A stretch of DNA of 64,000 nucleotides from JAWKJY01 sp041393535 (GCA_041393535.1 JAWKJY010000003.1:434001-498000); one strand, 5' to 3'. Numbered from the stretch's first letter, positions 51,726 to 60,393 are shown. Translations and numbers: made by a program. The notes: a model not told the origin generated them from the letters alone.

Positions 51726-52897
51726 GCCTGCTGCGTGGGCCGGACGGCCGGCCCGGGCCGCTGCCGGTCGTCGGGGTCTCGCTCGCGTCGCTCGCGGCGG
51801 GCACCTTCTCGATCGTCGGCTTCGGCGCGCTCGCGCCCGAGCTGGAGGACGACCTCGGCCTGTCGCGCGCCGAGGTGGGGCTGATCACCTCGCTCGTGTT
51901 CCTCGGCGCGGCCGTCACCTCGAGGAAGGGCGGTGCGCTCACCGACCGGGCCGGCCCGGCTCCCGTGCTCGGCATCTCGCTCGCCTGCTTCGCCGCGTGC
52001 ATCGCGGTGGCGGCGCTCGCCCCGGGCCAGGCCGTCCTCTACGCCGCCGTGCTCGTCGGCGGGCTCGCCTACGGCGGGATCAACCCGCCGACGAACGTCG
52101 TCGTCGCCGGCAGCCTCGCGCGCCGGCTCGGCTTCTTCCTCAGCGTCAAGCAGTCGGGCGTCCCGCTCGGCGGCCTGCTCGCGGGCGTCGTCCTCCCACC
52201 CGTGGCGCTCGCGCTCGGCTGGCGCGCCGCGATCGGCGTCGCCGCGGGCGCGGTGGCCCTCGTCGCGGCGACGACGCCGCTGCTCCGCAACGCCGCGATC
52301 CTGCGCGACGCCCGGCCCGGCGAGCAGGGGCCGCCGATGTCCCGGCGCGAGCTCGTCGTCCTCGGCGTCTTCGGCTTCGTCATGTCGGGCACCCAGTGGA
52401 CGCTGATGACCTACCTGACGCTGTTCCTCACCGAGGAGCACGGCTTCGCGCTCGGCGCCGCCGGCCTCGCCCTCGGCCTGGCGCAGGGGCTCGGCGCCGG
52501 CGGCCGGCTCCTCTGGGGCTGGCTGTCCGACCGACCGGGGCGGCGCCTGACGGTCCTGATGCTCCTGTGCGCCTCGTCGATCGCGTGCCTGTCGCTGCTC
52601 GCCGCCGACGCCGGCGGCGGGCTGCTCTGGGCGGTGCTCGTGGTGGCCGGGATCACGACGATCGGCTGGAACGGCGCCTACCACGCGCTCGTCGCCGATC
52701 GCGCGGGCCCGGGGCGGATCGGCCGCGCGACCGGCGACACGCTCGTCTTCATCTTCTCGGGCACGGTCGCGCTGCCGCCGCTGCTCGGCCTGGCCGTCGA
52801 CGCCGGCGGCTCCTGGACGCCGATGTGGGCGATCGGCGCCGGCGCCGTCCTCGTCGTGACGCTCCTGCTGCGCGCCGAGCTGCGCCGGGCCCGCTAG
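51722..52897 (+). CDS. MFS transporter 2 of a tandem pair
   Basis: A 391-residue paralogue of the preceding transporter. Shared blocks include G-L-A-Y-G-G-I-N-P-P-T-N-V-V-V-A-G, S-V-K-Q-S-G-V-P-L-G-G, W-G-W-L-S-D-R-P-G-R-R and A-L-V-A-D-R-A-G-P-G. It overlaps transporter 1 by ATGA, and its TAG shares CTAG with the convergent regulator's stop. Confidence 0.92.
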   Translation: MSLLRGPDGRPGPLPVVGVSLASLAAGTFSIVGFGALAPELEDDLGLSRAEVGLITSLVFLGAAVTSRKGGALTDRAGPAPVLGISLACFAACIAVAALAPGQAVLYAAVLVGGLAYGGINPPTNVVVAGSLARRLGFFLSVKQSGVPLGGLLAGVVLPPVALALGWRAAIGVAAGAVALVAATTPLLRNAAILRDARPGEQGPPMSRRELVVLGVFGFVMSGTQWTLMTYLTLFLTEEHGFALGAAGLALGLAQGLGAGGRLLWGWLSDRPGRRLTVLMLLCASSIACLSLLAADAGGGLLWAVLVVAGITTIGWNGAYHALVADRAGPGRIGRATGDTLVFIFSGTVALPPLLGLAVDAGGSWTPMWAIGAGAVLVVTLLLRAELRRAR

Positions 52898-53595
52898 GGC
52901 GACCGGTCGCCGTCTGGTCGCGGGCCGAGCCGGACGACGCAGGCGACGGGGTCGAACGACGGCTCGAGCGCCGTCGCGCCGAGCTCCGAGCCGAGCTCGG
53001 CGAGCGCGCCACGCAGCAGCCCGAGGTGCGCGCTGCAGACCACGCCCTGGTTCGCCCGGGCCAGCTCGAGGAACGGACAGCGCCGCATGCAGACCGTGAC
53101 CTCGCCCGACGCCCCGGGGCCCTCCTCGACGCCCGGCGCGAAGCCGTGCGCGTCGAGCAGGTGGACGACGTGCGCGATCGCGTCGGCCGCGGTCGGTCGG
53201 GCGTGCGGCTCGGGGCGCTCGACGAGGTAGCGGCCCCAGGCCTCGCCCGCGTCGATCGCGAGCTGCGGCGCGTCCGGCGCCTCGGCGAGCGCCCGCGCGA
53301 GCATCGAGGCCAGCAGCCGGTAGCCGCCCAGCTCCTGCTCGGACGGGCCCCGGCTGGTCGAGAAGACGATCTTCGGTCGGCCGGGCTCGGTGCGCGCCTG
53401 CGGCTCGGAGGTCGCGAGCCCGGCGTCCACGAGGATCGCGAGGCCGGCGCGGACGGTGTTCGGGTGCACGCCGAGCCGCTCCGCCAGCTCGATCGCGCCC
53501 ACCGGCTCCGGGGCCTCGCGCAGCAGTTCGAGCAGGCGGACGCGCGCCGGGCTCGCGAGCGCGCGATGGACGGAGACGGACCTGGCAGACGACAT
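52894..53595 (-). CDS. SufR-like (COG2345-type) HTH regulator with cysteine cluster
   Basis: A 233-residue regulator. An N-terminal winged helix has A-S-P-A-R-V-R-L-L-E-L-L and L-G-V-H-P-N-T-V-R-A-G-L. The C-terminal domain has C-M-R-R-C-P-F-L-E-L-A-R-A-N-Q-G-V-V-C-S-A-H, the C-x3-C-x13-C arrangement used by SufR-type proteins to hold an Fe-S cluster. Such regulators respond to iron, oxidative or nitrosative signals. It is divergent from a copper nitrite-reductase-like gene (166 bp between starts), which is probably its target. Confidence 0.85.
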   Translation of the reverse strand: MSSARSVSVHRALASPARVRLLELLREAPEPVGAIELAERLGVHPNTVRAGLAILVDAGLATSEPQARTEPGRPKIVFSTSRGPSEQELGGYRLLASMLARALAEAPDAPQLAIDAGEAWGRYLVERPEPHARPTAADAIAHVVHLLDAHGFAPGVEEGPGASGEVTVCMRRCPFLELARANQGVVCSAHLGLLRGALAELGSELGATALEPSFDPVACVVRLGPRPDGDRSP

Positions 53596-53704
53596 CCCGC
53601 GGGCGCAGTGTGAGGGCCCGGGTCGGACGGCGCATCGGCGCGGGCGCGCACCGTGGATCGGGAGATTCCCGCAGCGAGGTTGGGCGGGCGCCCCGATGGG
53701 GCGG

Positions 53705-53745
53705 GGCGATTTAGATCCGAATATCTATGTAAATACAAATTCCGT
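53705..53745. promoter_or_regulatory. AT-rich operator/promoter island with two inverted repeats
   Basis: A conspicuous AT-rich stretch in GC-rich surroundings. TAGAT-N6-ATCTA (53712-53727) is immediately followed by TGTA-AA-TACA (53728-53737). It lies 17-57 bases before the copper protein start, so it is probably the promoter with the binding site of the divergent Fe-S regulator. Confidence 0.6.
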
Positions 53746-53761
53746 TGGATCGGAGTGCGTG

Positions 53762-54925
53762 ATGGGCAAGGTCGTATCCCTCCTCCTGGGCCTCGCGGTC
53801 GGAGGCCTGCTGATCGTCGTGGTGTTCCTCGCGAACAGCGCGAACGACGCGAAGCGCGACGCGAACGCCGCCGCGGCGGCCGTCACGCCGGCCGTGACCG
53901 GGGCCGACCCGGCGGCCACGCCCGCCGTCGAGCGCGGGCCGGACGCCGCCCCGGCGGACGACGCGTCGTCGACCGGCCACGACTCCCACTCGAGCTCCTT
54001 CGGGACGCTGGAGAGCTTCGCGGGCCTGCGGCCCGACGACGCCGACGAGCGGGCGAAGGCGCACGAGGCGTTCCCGGCCGAGCTCGGCCCGGTCGCGACC
54101 GGCGACGTGGTCGACGTCCAGCTGACGCTGAAGGACGTGACCGTCGAGATCGCGCCCGGCATCCAGTACGCGGCCTGGGGCTTCGAGGGCGGCGTGCCCG
54201 GGCCGGCGATCCACGTCCGCCAGGGGCAGCGGATCCGCATGACGCTCACGAACGGCGGCGCCATCCCGCACTCGATCGACTTCCACAGCGCCCGGATCGC
54301 CCCGGACAAGGCCTTCGTCGACGTGATGCCGGGCGAGTCGGTCTCCTACGAGTTCGTCGCGAAGGACCCCGGCGTCTTCATGTACCACTGCGGCACGAAG
54401 CCCGTCCTCGCGCACATCGCGAACGGCATGTACGGCGCCATCGTCGTCGACCCGGCCGACCCGCTGCCGAAGGCCGACCGGGAGTACGTGCTCGTCTCGA
54501 GCGAGTGGTACCTCAGCACCCCCGGCCTCGACGAGCCCGCCGGCTACTCCGGCGCGAAGGCCCACTCGATGCAGCCGGACTGGGTGACCTGGAACGGCTA
54601 TGCGGCCCAGTACGTCACGCACCCGCTGACCGCGGATCCCGGCGAGACCGTCCGCTTCTACGTCGTCGCGGCCGGCCCGAGCTTCGGCACCGACTTCCAC
54701 GTCGTCGGCACGATCCTCGACCGGGCCTGGGTCGACGGCGACATGACGCAGTTCTCCCGGGGCGTCCAGACCGTCCACGTCCCCGCGGGCGGCGGCGCGG
54801 TCTTCGACGTCAAGATCGACGAGCCGGGCCTCTACCCGTTCGTCAGCCACAGCTTCGCCTCAGTCGACCTCGGGCAGGTCGGGCTCCTGAAGGTGGGCGA
54901 GGTCGAGGGCACGATGAGCCACTGA
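53762..54925 (+). CDS. Copper nitrite reductase-like two-domain cupredoxin, membrane-anchored
   Basis: A 387-residue protein with an N-terminal membrane anchor (L-L-L-G-L-A-V-G-G-L-L-I-V-V-V-F-L) and an Ala/His-rich linker, followed by two cupredoxin domains. Domain 1 has I-P-H-S-I-D-F-H-S-A, F-M-Y-H-C-G and H-I-A-N-G-M-Y-G, the type 1 copper set and two type 2 histidines. Domain 2 has T-D-F-H-V-V-G and F-V-S-H-S-F, matching the NirK active-site His and third type 2 His. The active-site Asp (I-D-F-H) is present. It is either NirK or a two-domain multicopper oxidase. A GTG three bases earlier is an alternative start. Confidence 0.85.
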   Translation: MGKVVSLLLGLAVGGLLIVVVFLANSANDAKRDANAAAAAVTPAVTGADPAATPAVERGPDAAPADDASSTGHDSHSSSFGTLESFAGLRPDDADERAKAHEAFPAELGPVATGDVVDVQLTLKDVTVEIAPGIQYAAWGFEGGVPGPAIHVRQGQRIRMTLTNGGAIPHSIDFHSARIAPDKAFVDVMPGESVSYEFVAKDPGVFMYHCGTKPVLAHIANGMYGAIVVDPADPLPKADREYVLVSSEWYLSTPGLDEPAGYSGAKAHSMQPDWVTWNGYAAQYVTHPLTADPGETVRFYVVAAGPSFGTDFHVVGTILDRAWVDGDMTQFSRGVQTVHVPAGGGAVFDVKIDEPGLYPFVSHSFASVDLGQVGLLKVGEVEGTMSH

Positions 54926-54950
54926 GCCGCGCCAAGACGATCGTCCCCGC

Positions 54951-54980
54951 GCGCAGGGGCGGCCGAACGGCCGCCCCTGC
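54951..54980. terminator. Bidirectional hairpin between convergent genes
   Basis: Arms 54951-54963 and 54968-54980 are perfect 13-bp complements around GAAC, midway between the copper protein stop and the aminotransferase stop. Confidence 0.8.
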
Positions 54981-54997
54981 GTCGTCGTGGCGGGGCG

Positions 54998-56298
54998 TCA
55001 GGCCGGGACGGCCGTTGCGACCTCGGCGAGCGCGGCGTCCAGGACCTCCGCGGCGCGGTCGACCTGCTCGTCGGTCGTCGAGAACGGCGGCACGAGCCGG
55101 ATGACCGAGCCGCCGCGGCGGACGGAGAAGAGCAGCCCGCCCCGCAGGCAGGCGCGGCGCAGCGGGTCGCCGAGCTCGGTCGCGGCCGAGCCGTCCGGGC
55201 GCACGAGCTCGACGCCCTGGAGGCACCCGCGCCCGCGCAGGTCGCCGATCGCCGGGTGGCGGGCCCGGAGCTCCTCGAGCCGCAGGCGCAGCCGGGCGCC
55301 GATCGCCTCGGCCCTCGCGCACAGCCCGTCCTCCTCGATCGCCCGGATGCTGGCGAGGCCCGCCGCGCACCCGATCGGGTCGTTCGAGTGCGAGTGCGCG
55401 TAGGCGAAGCCGCCGTCGATCGCGGCCTCCTCGATCGCCTTCGTCGTCACGACCGCGCTCACCGGGATGCCGCCGCCGAAGTGCTTCGAGACCGTGACGA
55501 CGTCCGGGACGACGCCCTGCTGCTCGAACGCCCACATGGTGCCGAGCTTGCCGAGCCCCGTCTGGCCCTCGTCGAGCACGAGCAGCGCGCCGCGCTCGTG
55601 CGCGGCCTCGCCGACGGCCGGGAGCCAGTCCGGGGGAGGCTCGATCACGCCGCCGGCGCTGAACAGCGGCTCGGTGATGATCGCCGCGAGCCCCTGCGCG
55701 GCCTGCGCGTCGAGCAGCGCCGTGCTCCCCTCGAGGCAGGCGAGCTCGCAGCCCGGGTACGTGTGCCGCACGGGGCAGCGCAGGCAGTACGGCGCGAGCA
55801 TCGCGTAGCTCCCGGGGGCGGGCGGCGACATCCCGCCGCGCCAGCCGGCGAAGGTGAGCGCGCGCGGCCCGTCGGAGAGCCCGTGGAAGCTGACGTGCGG
55901 GCTCGCCACCTCGTAGCGCCCCGTTGCGGCCCGCGCGATCCCGAGCGCGGCCTCGTTCGCGTCCGACCCCGAGAGGGCGAAGAAGCAGGTGGAGAGGGGC
56001 TCGGGGAAGGTCGCCGCGAGCGCCTCGGCCAGCTCGATCTCGGCCGTGTTGTAGTACGTCGCGTTCGCGTGGGCGAGCGTCCGCATCGCCTCGGCGACCG
56101 CCTCGACGACGCGCGGGTGGCCGTGCCCGAGCGCGCTGCACATCTGCCCGAGTTGAAGTCGAGGTACGCGGCGCCCTCGACGTCCCACACGATCGATCCC
56201 TCGCCGCGGGCGAAGACGGGCCCCTCGGTCTGCCGCCGGTCGAGCCTGCCGCTGAAGCAGTGCCTTGCAGCACGCTCGAGCCACTCGCGCTCACCCAT
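54998..56298 (-). CDS. Class III PLP-dependent aminotransferase, frameshift near the N terminus
   Basis: The start ATG 56298 is fixed by GAGGAGG. The first 50 residues (G-E-G-S-I-V-W-D-V-E-G-A-A-Y-L-D-F) continue, after restoring one base in CCC 56147-56149, into Q-M-C-S-A-L-G-H-G-H-P-R in the next frame. The rest is intact: S-G-S-D-A-N-E-A-A, PLP aspartate in L-V-L-D-E-G-Q-T-G-L-G-K, and Schiff-base lysine in V-T-V-S-K-H-F-G-G-G. Corrected length is about 433 residues, normal for the family. It differs from the aminotransferase at 16.4 kb. Glutamate-1-semialdehyde or diaminobutyrate-type substrates are possible but unproven. Confidence 0.85.
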
Positions 56299-56424
56299 TC
56301 ACGCCTCCTCTCGCTCGACCCGACGGGGGAGCGGCACGGCGTGGCGGCCCGATCCGGGCCGCGGCCGACCGGGCCCGCGTCCCCACGGGCCGGAGTCTAC
56401 GACCTCGGGGGCGCGGGAAGCGAC

Positions 56425-56454
56425 GGCCGACGCGCGGTGGCCCGCGCGTCGGCC
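56425..56454 (-). terminator. Hairpin terminator downstream of infA
   Basis: A perfect 12-bp stem GGCCGACGCGCG/CGCGCGTCGGCC with loop GTGGCC, 19 bases after the infA stop on the minus strand. Confidence 0.75.
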
Positions 56455-56472
56455 AGGCTGGAACGGCGTCGT

Positions 56473-56691
56473 CTACCGGTAGCGGTAGACGATCCGGCCG
56501 CGCTCGAGGTCGTACGGCGAGAGCTCGATCTTGATCCGGTCACCCGGGAGGATGCGGATCCGGTACCGGCGCATCCGCCCGGCGGTGTACCCGAGCGTCT
56601 CGTGGCCGTTGTCCAGGGTGACCCTGAACATCCCGTCCCGGAGGGCCTCCGTGACCTCGCCCTCCAGCTCGATCTTCTCTTCGCGTGCGAT
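56473..56691 (-). CDS. infA: Translation initiation factor IF-1, apparent ATC start
   Basis: A 72-residue S1/OB-fold factor that binds the ribosomal A site during initiation. The sequence R-E-E-K-I-E-L-E-G, M-F-R-V-T-L-D-N-G-H, R-I-L-P-G-D-R-I-K-I-E-L-S-P-Y-D-L and G-R-I-V-Y-R-Y-R is canonical. No ATG, GTG or TTG exists in frame between the cspA stop and the conserved R-E-E-K. The codon at the exact position of the family's Met is ATC (56691-56689), five bases after AAAGGGG, and gives the standard 72-residue length. It therefore probably starts at ATC, as infC does at AUU/AUC in other bacteria, unless the base is a sequencing error. Lies 17 bases after cspA, co-transcribed. Confidence 0.93.
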   Translation of the reverse strand: MAREEKIELEGEVTEALRDGMFRVTLDNGHETLGYTAGRMRRYRIRILPGDRIKIELSPYDLERGRIVYRYR

Positions 56692-56708
56692 GACGACCCC
56701 TTTCCTTG

Positions 56709-56915
56709 CTAGCTGGTCTGCGTGACGTTGAAGGCCTCGGGGCCCTTCTGGCCCTGGCGCTCCTCGTACTCGACGGTGGCACCCTCGGCGAGGCTCCTGA
56801 AGCCCGAGCCGAGGATGTTCGAGTGGTGGACGAACAGGTCCTTCCCTCCGCCCGCGGGGCTGATGAAGCCATAGCCCTTCGCGTCGTTGAACCACTTCAC
56901 GGTTCCGGTTGCCAT
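56709..56915 (-). CDS. cspA: Cold-shock-domain RNA chaperone
   Basis: A 68-residue CSD protein with M-A-T-G-T-V-K-W-F-N-D-A-K-G-Y-G-F-I (RNP1) and D-L-F-V-H-H-S-N-I (RNP2). It binds single-stranded nucleic acid. ATG 56915 follows GGGAGGTGA. The 194-bp leader region upstream (to 57109) contains no gene. It is GC-rich with several short inverted repeats; a thermosensing leader cannot be proven. Confidence 0.95.
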   Translation of the reverse strand: MATGTVKWFNDAKGYGFISPAGGGKDLFVHHSNILGSGFRSLAEGATVEYEERQGQKGPEAFNVTQTS

Positions 56916-57109
56916 TCTGTCACCTCCCTTCCCACGATCTCGAACGGGGTTGGGAGGGCGCCTGGAGGCGCACCCGGACCGCGCTCTAACCGCCGACAGG
57001 CTAGCACGGTCGGGCGCCGGATACCGGGCGCAGCCTGGACGGTTGGCAAGCGGCGCGCCGCGGGGGCGCGTCCACTCCCCAGGGTAGCCACGCGCGTCGT
57101 CGCGCCGCG

Positions 57110-58336
57110 TCAGTCGTCCGCGAGGGCGCGGGCGATGATCGCGCGCTGCACCTCGGTCGTCCCGGCGGGGATCCGCAGGTTCCGCGCGACCCGGAGGACC
57201 TTCTCCAGGCCGGCCTCCGTGAGGAGGCCGCGCCCCCCGTGCGCCTGCACCGCGGTGTCCGCGACGCGATGCAGCGTCTCGTCGCAGAACGTCTTCAGGA
57301 CAGAGATGTCGCGTCGGTCGTCCGCGGAGGGCGCCGTGGCCCAGGTGCCGCGCGCGTCGAGGCGGGCGAGCAGCTCGAGCGACAGCGCGCGGAGCGCCTC
57401 GCCGTCGATCGTCAGGTCGGCGAGCATCGCGCCGACGGCGCCGAGATCGGCGAGCGGGCGACCGTAGGCCGTGCGTCCGCGCGCGTACGAGGCGGCCCGC
57501 TCGAGGCAGAAGCGCGCGAGCCCGCTGCACATCCCGCCGCGGCGCGTCCGCGTCCAGTTGATCCAGAGGAACGCGAGCGCGCGCCCGCGGCCGACCTCGC
57601 CGACGAGGGCGCTCGCCGGCAGGCTGACCTCGGCGAGCGAGAGCGAGCCGGTCTGTCCGTCGGCCATGATCGTCTGCTGCACCGGGCCGCGCGTCACGCC
57701 GGGCGCGTCGAGCGGGACGAGGAAGCACGTCAGCTCGCCGCGCGGGGCGCCCTCGACGCGGGCGAAGACCTGGGCCAGGTCGGCCTGCGGCGCGCTCGTG
57801 ATCAGGTGCTTCTCGCCGCTGAGCCGCCAGCCGTCACCGTCGGGCCGCGCCGTCGTCTCGAGCGCCGGGAAGTCCGATCCCGCGGCCGGCTCGGTCAGCG
57901 CGAAGGCGACGGTCGTACGGCCGGCGAGGAACGCCGGCAGGTGCTCCTCGCGGGCCTCGCGGCTCCAGTGGGAGACGAGCGGGCTCGGCCCGTCCGTCCA
58001 CGCCAGGCACCACTGCTGCCCGTGCAGGCCGTGGCGGTAGACCTCCTCCTGGAGGTGGAAGCAGTCGACGAGCGTGAGGCCCGGGCCGTCGGGCGCGGGG
58101 AGGTGGGCGCAATAGAGCCCGGCCGCGGCCGACGCCTGCTGGAGCTCGAGCTTCAGCGCCCACAGCCGCTCGTCGAGCCGCCCGTCGGGCTCGAGCGCGA
58201 ACGCCGGGTCGGGGAGCGACGCCTCGACCGTCGCGCAGCGCGGCAGCGCCACGTCCTGGAGGAGGGCGCGGAGCCGCTCGAGCGCGGCCCGACCGGCGGG
58301 CGAGGGCGGGTGTCCAAGGGCGGCGGCGGGTTCCAT
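57110..58336 (-). CDS. Acyl-CoA dehydrogenase, probably leaderless
   Basis: A 408-residue acyl-CoA dehydrogenase family protein: F-A-L-T-E-P-A-A-G-S-D-F-P, W-R-L-S-G-E-K-H-L-I-T-S, R-T-A-Y-G-R-P-L-A-D-L, and A-V-Q-A-H-G-G-R-G-L-L-T-E with I-P-A-G-T-T-E-V-Q-R at the C terminus. The ATG at 58336 has no adjacent ribosome site. A TATACA box on the minus strand (58350-58345) is eight bases before it, so the transcript probably begins at or within a base or two of the start codon. Divergent from leuC by only 21 bp. Confidence 0.9.
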   Translation of the reverse strand: MEPAAALGHPPSPAGRAALERLRALLQDVALPRCATVEASLPDPAFALEPDGRLDERLWALKLELQQASAAAGLYCAHLPAPDGPGLTLVDCFHLQEEVYRHGLHGQQWCLAWTDGPSPLVSHWSREAREEHLPAFLAGRTTVAFALTEPAAGSDFPALETTARPDGDGWRLSGEKHLITSAPQADLAQVFARVEGAPRGELTCFLVPLDAPGVTRGPVQQTIMADGQTGSLSLAEVSLPASALVGEVGRGRALAFLWINWTRTRRGGMCSGLARFCLERAASYARGRTAYGRPLADLGAVGAMLADLTIDGEALRALSLELLARLDARGTWATAPSADDRRDISVLKTFCDETLHRVADTAVQAHGGRGLLTEAGLEKVLRVARNLRIPAGTTEVQRAIIARALADD

Positions 58337-58357
58337 GGAGTGATGTATAAAGCCTCC
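58337..58357. promoter_or_regulatory. 21-bp divergent promoter region for two leaderless genes
   Basis: The two ATGs are back to back across 21 bp. The plus strand has TATAAA (58346-58351), six bases before the leuC ATG. The minus strand has TATACA (58350-58345), eight bases before the dehydrogenase ATG. The two -10 boxes overlap. The flanks form an inverted repeat ATGGAG/CTCCAT (58335-58340, 58354-58359) that includes both start codons. Confidence 0.7.
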
Positions 58358-59767
58358 ATGCCGAAGACGCTGTTCGACCGTGTGTGGGAGTCCCACGTCG
58401 TCCGGGAGGAGCCGGGCGAGCCGGCCCTGATCTGGATCGACCTCCACCTCGTCCACGAGGTGACCTCGCCCCAGGCCTTCGACGGCCTCCGCCTCGCCGG
58501 GCGCAAGCTGCGGCGCCCCGATCTGACGATCGCGACGATGGACCACAACGTCCCCACGGACGGCGGCCCGGTGACCGATCCGCTCGCGAAGGCGCAGCTC
58601 GACGCGCTCGCGCGGAACGCGCCGGAGTTCGGCGTGCCCCTCTACGCGACCGGCTCCGGCCGCGAGGGGATCGTCCACGTGATCGGGCCCGAGCTCGGGC
58701 TGACGCAGCCGGGCATGACGATCGTGTGCGGCGACAGCCACACCTCGACCCACGGCGCCTTCGGGGCGCTCGCCTTCGGCATCGGCACCTCCGAGGTGGA
58801 GCACGTGATGGCGACGCAGTGCCTGCCCCAGCGGCGCCCGAGGACGATGCGGATCCACTTCGAGGGAGCGCTGCCGCCGGGCGTCACGGCGAAGGACTGC
58901 ATCCTCGCGGCGATCGGCCAGATCGGCGTCTCCGGCGGCACCGGCCACGTGATCGAGTACACCGGCGACGTGATCCGCGAGTTCACCATGGAGCAGCGGA
59001 TGACCGTCTGCAACATGTCGATCGAGGGCGGTGCGCGCGCCGGCATGATCGCGCCGGACGACACGACGTTCGCCTACGTCGAGGGCCGCCCGGCCGCGCC
59101 GAAGGGCGCCGACTGGGAGCGCGCCCTCGAGCGCTGGCGCGCCCTGCGCACCGACGAGGGCGCGACGTACGACGCGAACGTCGTCGTCGACATCGAGGCG
59201 CTCGTCCCGCAGGTCACGTGGGGCACGAACCCGGCCATGGTCGCGCCGGTGACGGCGAACGTCCCCGTGCCGGAGGAGATCGACGACCCGGCGCACCGGG
59301 CGGCGATCGAGCGCGCGCTGGACTACATGGGCCTCGAGGCGGGGATGCCGATCCGCGACATCCGGATCGACCGCGTCTTCATCGGCTCGTGCACGAACTC
59401 GCGGATCGAGGACCTGCGTGCGGCCGCCTCGGTGGTCAAGGGGCACCGGATCGCCTCGACGGTCCGCGCCATGGTCGTCCCGGGCTCGGTGCAGGTGAAG
59501 CACCAGGCGGAGGCGGAGGGCCTCGACGCCGTCTTCCGCGAGGCGGGCTTCGAGTGGCGCGAGGCGGGCTGCTCGATGTGCCTCGGGATGAACCCGGACA
59601 TCCTCTCGCCCGGCGAGCGGAGCGCGTCCACGTCCAACCGGAACTTCGAGGGGCGCCAGGGCCGCGGCGGCCGCACGCACCTCGTCAGCCCGGAGATGGC
59701 GGCCGCCGCGGCGATCGCCGGCCACTTCGTCGATGCGCGCGAGCTCGCGCTGGAGCCTGTCGCATGA
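58358..59767 (+). CDS. leuC: 3-isopropylmalate dehydratase large subunit
   Basis: A 469-residue aconitase-superfamily enzyme, second step of leucine synthesis. The N terminus M-P-K-T-L-F-D-R-V-W matches LeuC. [4Fe-4S] ligands lie in I-G-S-C-T-N-S-R and A-G-C-S-M-C-L-G-M-N. Substrate residues lie in G-D-S-H-T-S-T-H-G-A-F-G and N-R-N-F-E-G-R-Q-G. Length is exact for bacterial LeuC. It overlaps leuD by ATGA. The transcript is probably leaderless. Confidence 0.95.
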   Translation: MPKTLFDRVWESHVVREEPGEPALIWIDLHLVHEVTSPQAFDGLRLAGRKLRRPDLTIATMDHNVPTDGGPVTDPLAKAQLDALARNAPEFGVPLYATGSGREGIVHVIGPELGLTQPGMTIVCGDSHTSTHGAFGALAFGIGTSEVEHVMATQCLPQRRPRTMRIHFEGALPPGVTAKDCILAAIGQIGVSGGTGHVIEYTGDVIREFTMEQRMTVCNMSIEGGARAGMIAPDDTTFAYVEGRPAAPKGADWERALERWRALRTDEGATYDANVVVDIEALVPQVTWGTNPAMVAPVTANVPVPEEIDDPAHRAAIERALDYMGLEAGMPIRDIRIDRVFIGSCTNSRIEDLRAAASVVKGHRIASTVRAMVVPGSVQVKHQAEAEGLDAVFREAGFEWREAGCSMCLGMNPDILSPGERSASTSNRNFEGRQGRGGRTHLVSPEMAAAAAIAGHFVDARELALEPVA

Positions 59768-60381
59768 AGCCCTTCATCCGCACCACCGGCCGCGTCGCGG
59801 TGCTCGACCGCCCCGACGTGGACACCGATCAGGTCATGCCGAAGCAGTTCCTCAAGCGCATCGAGCGCACGGGCTGGGGGCAGTACGTCTTCTACGACTG
59901 GCGCTTCGACGGCGAGGGCAAGCCGCGCCCCGACTTCGAGCTGAACAACCCCGCGTTCGAGGGCGCGAAGGTTCTGCTGGCGGGCGAGAACTTCGGCTGC
60001 GGGTCGTCCCGCGAGCACGCGCCCTGGGGCCTGCAGGACTTCGGCTTCGAGGTGATCGTCGCCCCGTCGTTCGCCGACATCTTCGCCTCGAACTGCCTGA
60101 AGATCGGCCTGGTGCCCATCGTCCTGCCCGCGGAGCAGGTCCGCCAGCTGATGGACCTGGTCGACCAGGAGAACGGCACCGAGTTCACCGTCGACCTCGA
60201 GCAGCAGACGATCACCGCGCGCAGCGAGGTCGTCCACTTCGACTTCGACGCGTTCCGCCGGCACTGCCTGATGAACGGGCTCGACGACGTCGGCCTGACG
60301 CTCCAGCACGAGGACGCGATCGGCGCCTTCGAGCAGCGCTACGCGCCGCCGATCGACACGCTCGCGCTGCCGCGCAGCTGA
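59764..60381 (+). CDS. leuD: 3-isopropylmalate dehydratase small subunit
   Basis: A 205-residue swivel-domain subunit: D-T-D-Q-V-M-P-K-Q-F-L-K, N-F-G-C-G-S-S-R-E-H-A-P-W, F-A-D-I-F-A-S-N-C and E-F-T-V-D-L-E. It pairs with LeuC to form the active dehydratase. Followed by a GC hairpin. Confidence 0.95.
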   Translation: MKPFIRTTGRVAVLDRPDVDTDQVMPKQFLKRIERTGWGQYVFYDWRFDGEGKPRPDFELNNPAFEGAKVLLAGENFGCGSSREHAPWGLQDFGFEVIVAPSFADIFASNCLKIGLVPIVLPAEQVRQLMDLVDQENGTEFTVDLEQQTITARSEVVHFDFDAFRRHCLMNGLDDVGLTLQHEDAIGAFEQRYAPPIDTLALPRS

Positions 60382-60393
60382 GACGCGACCGCG

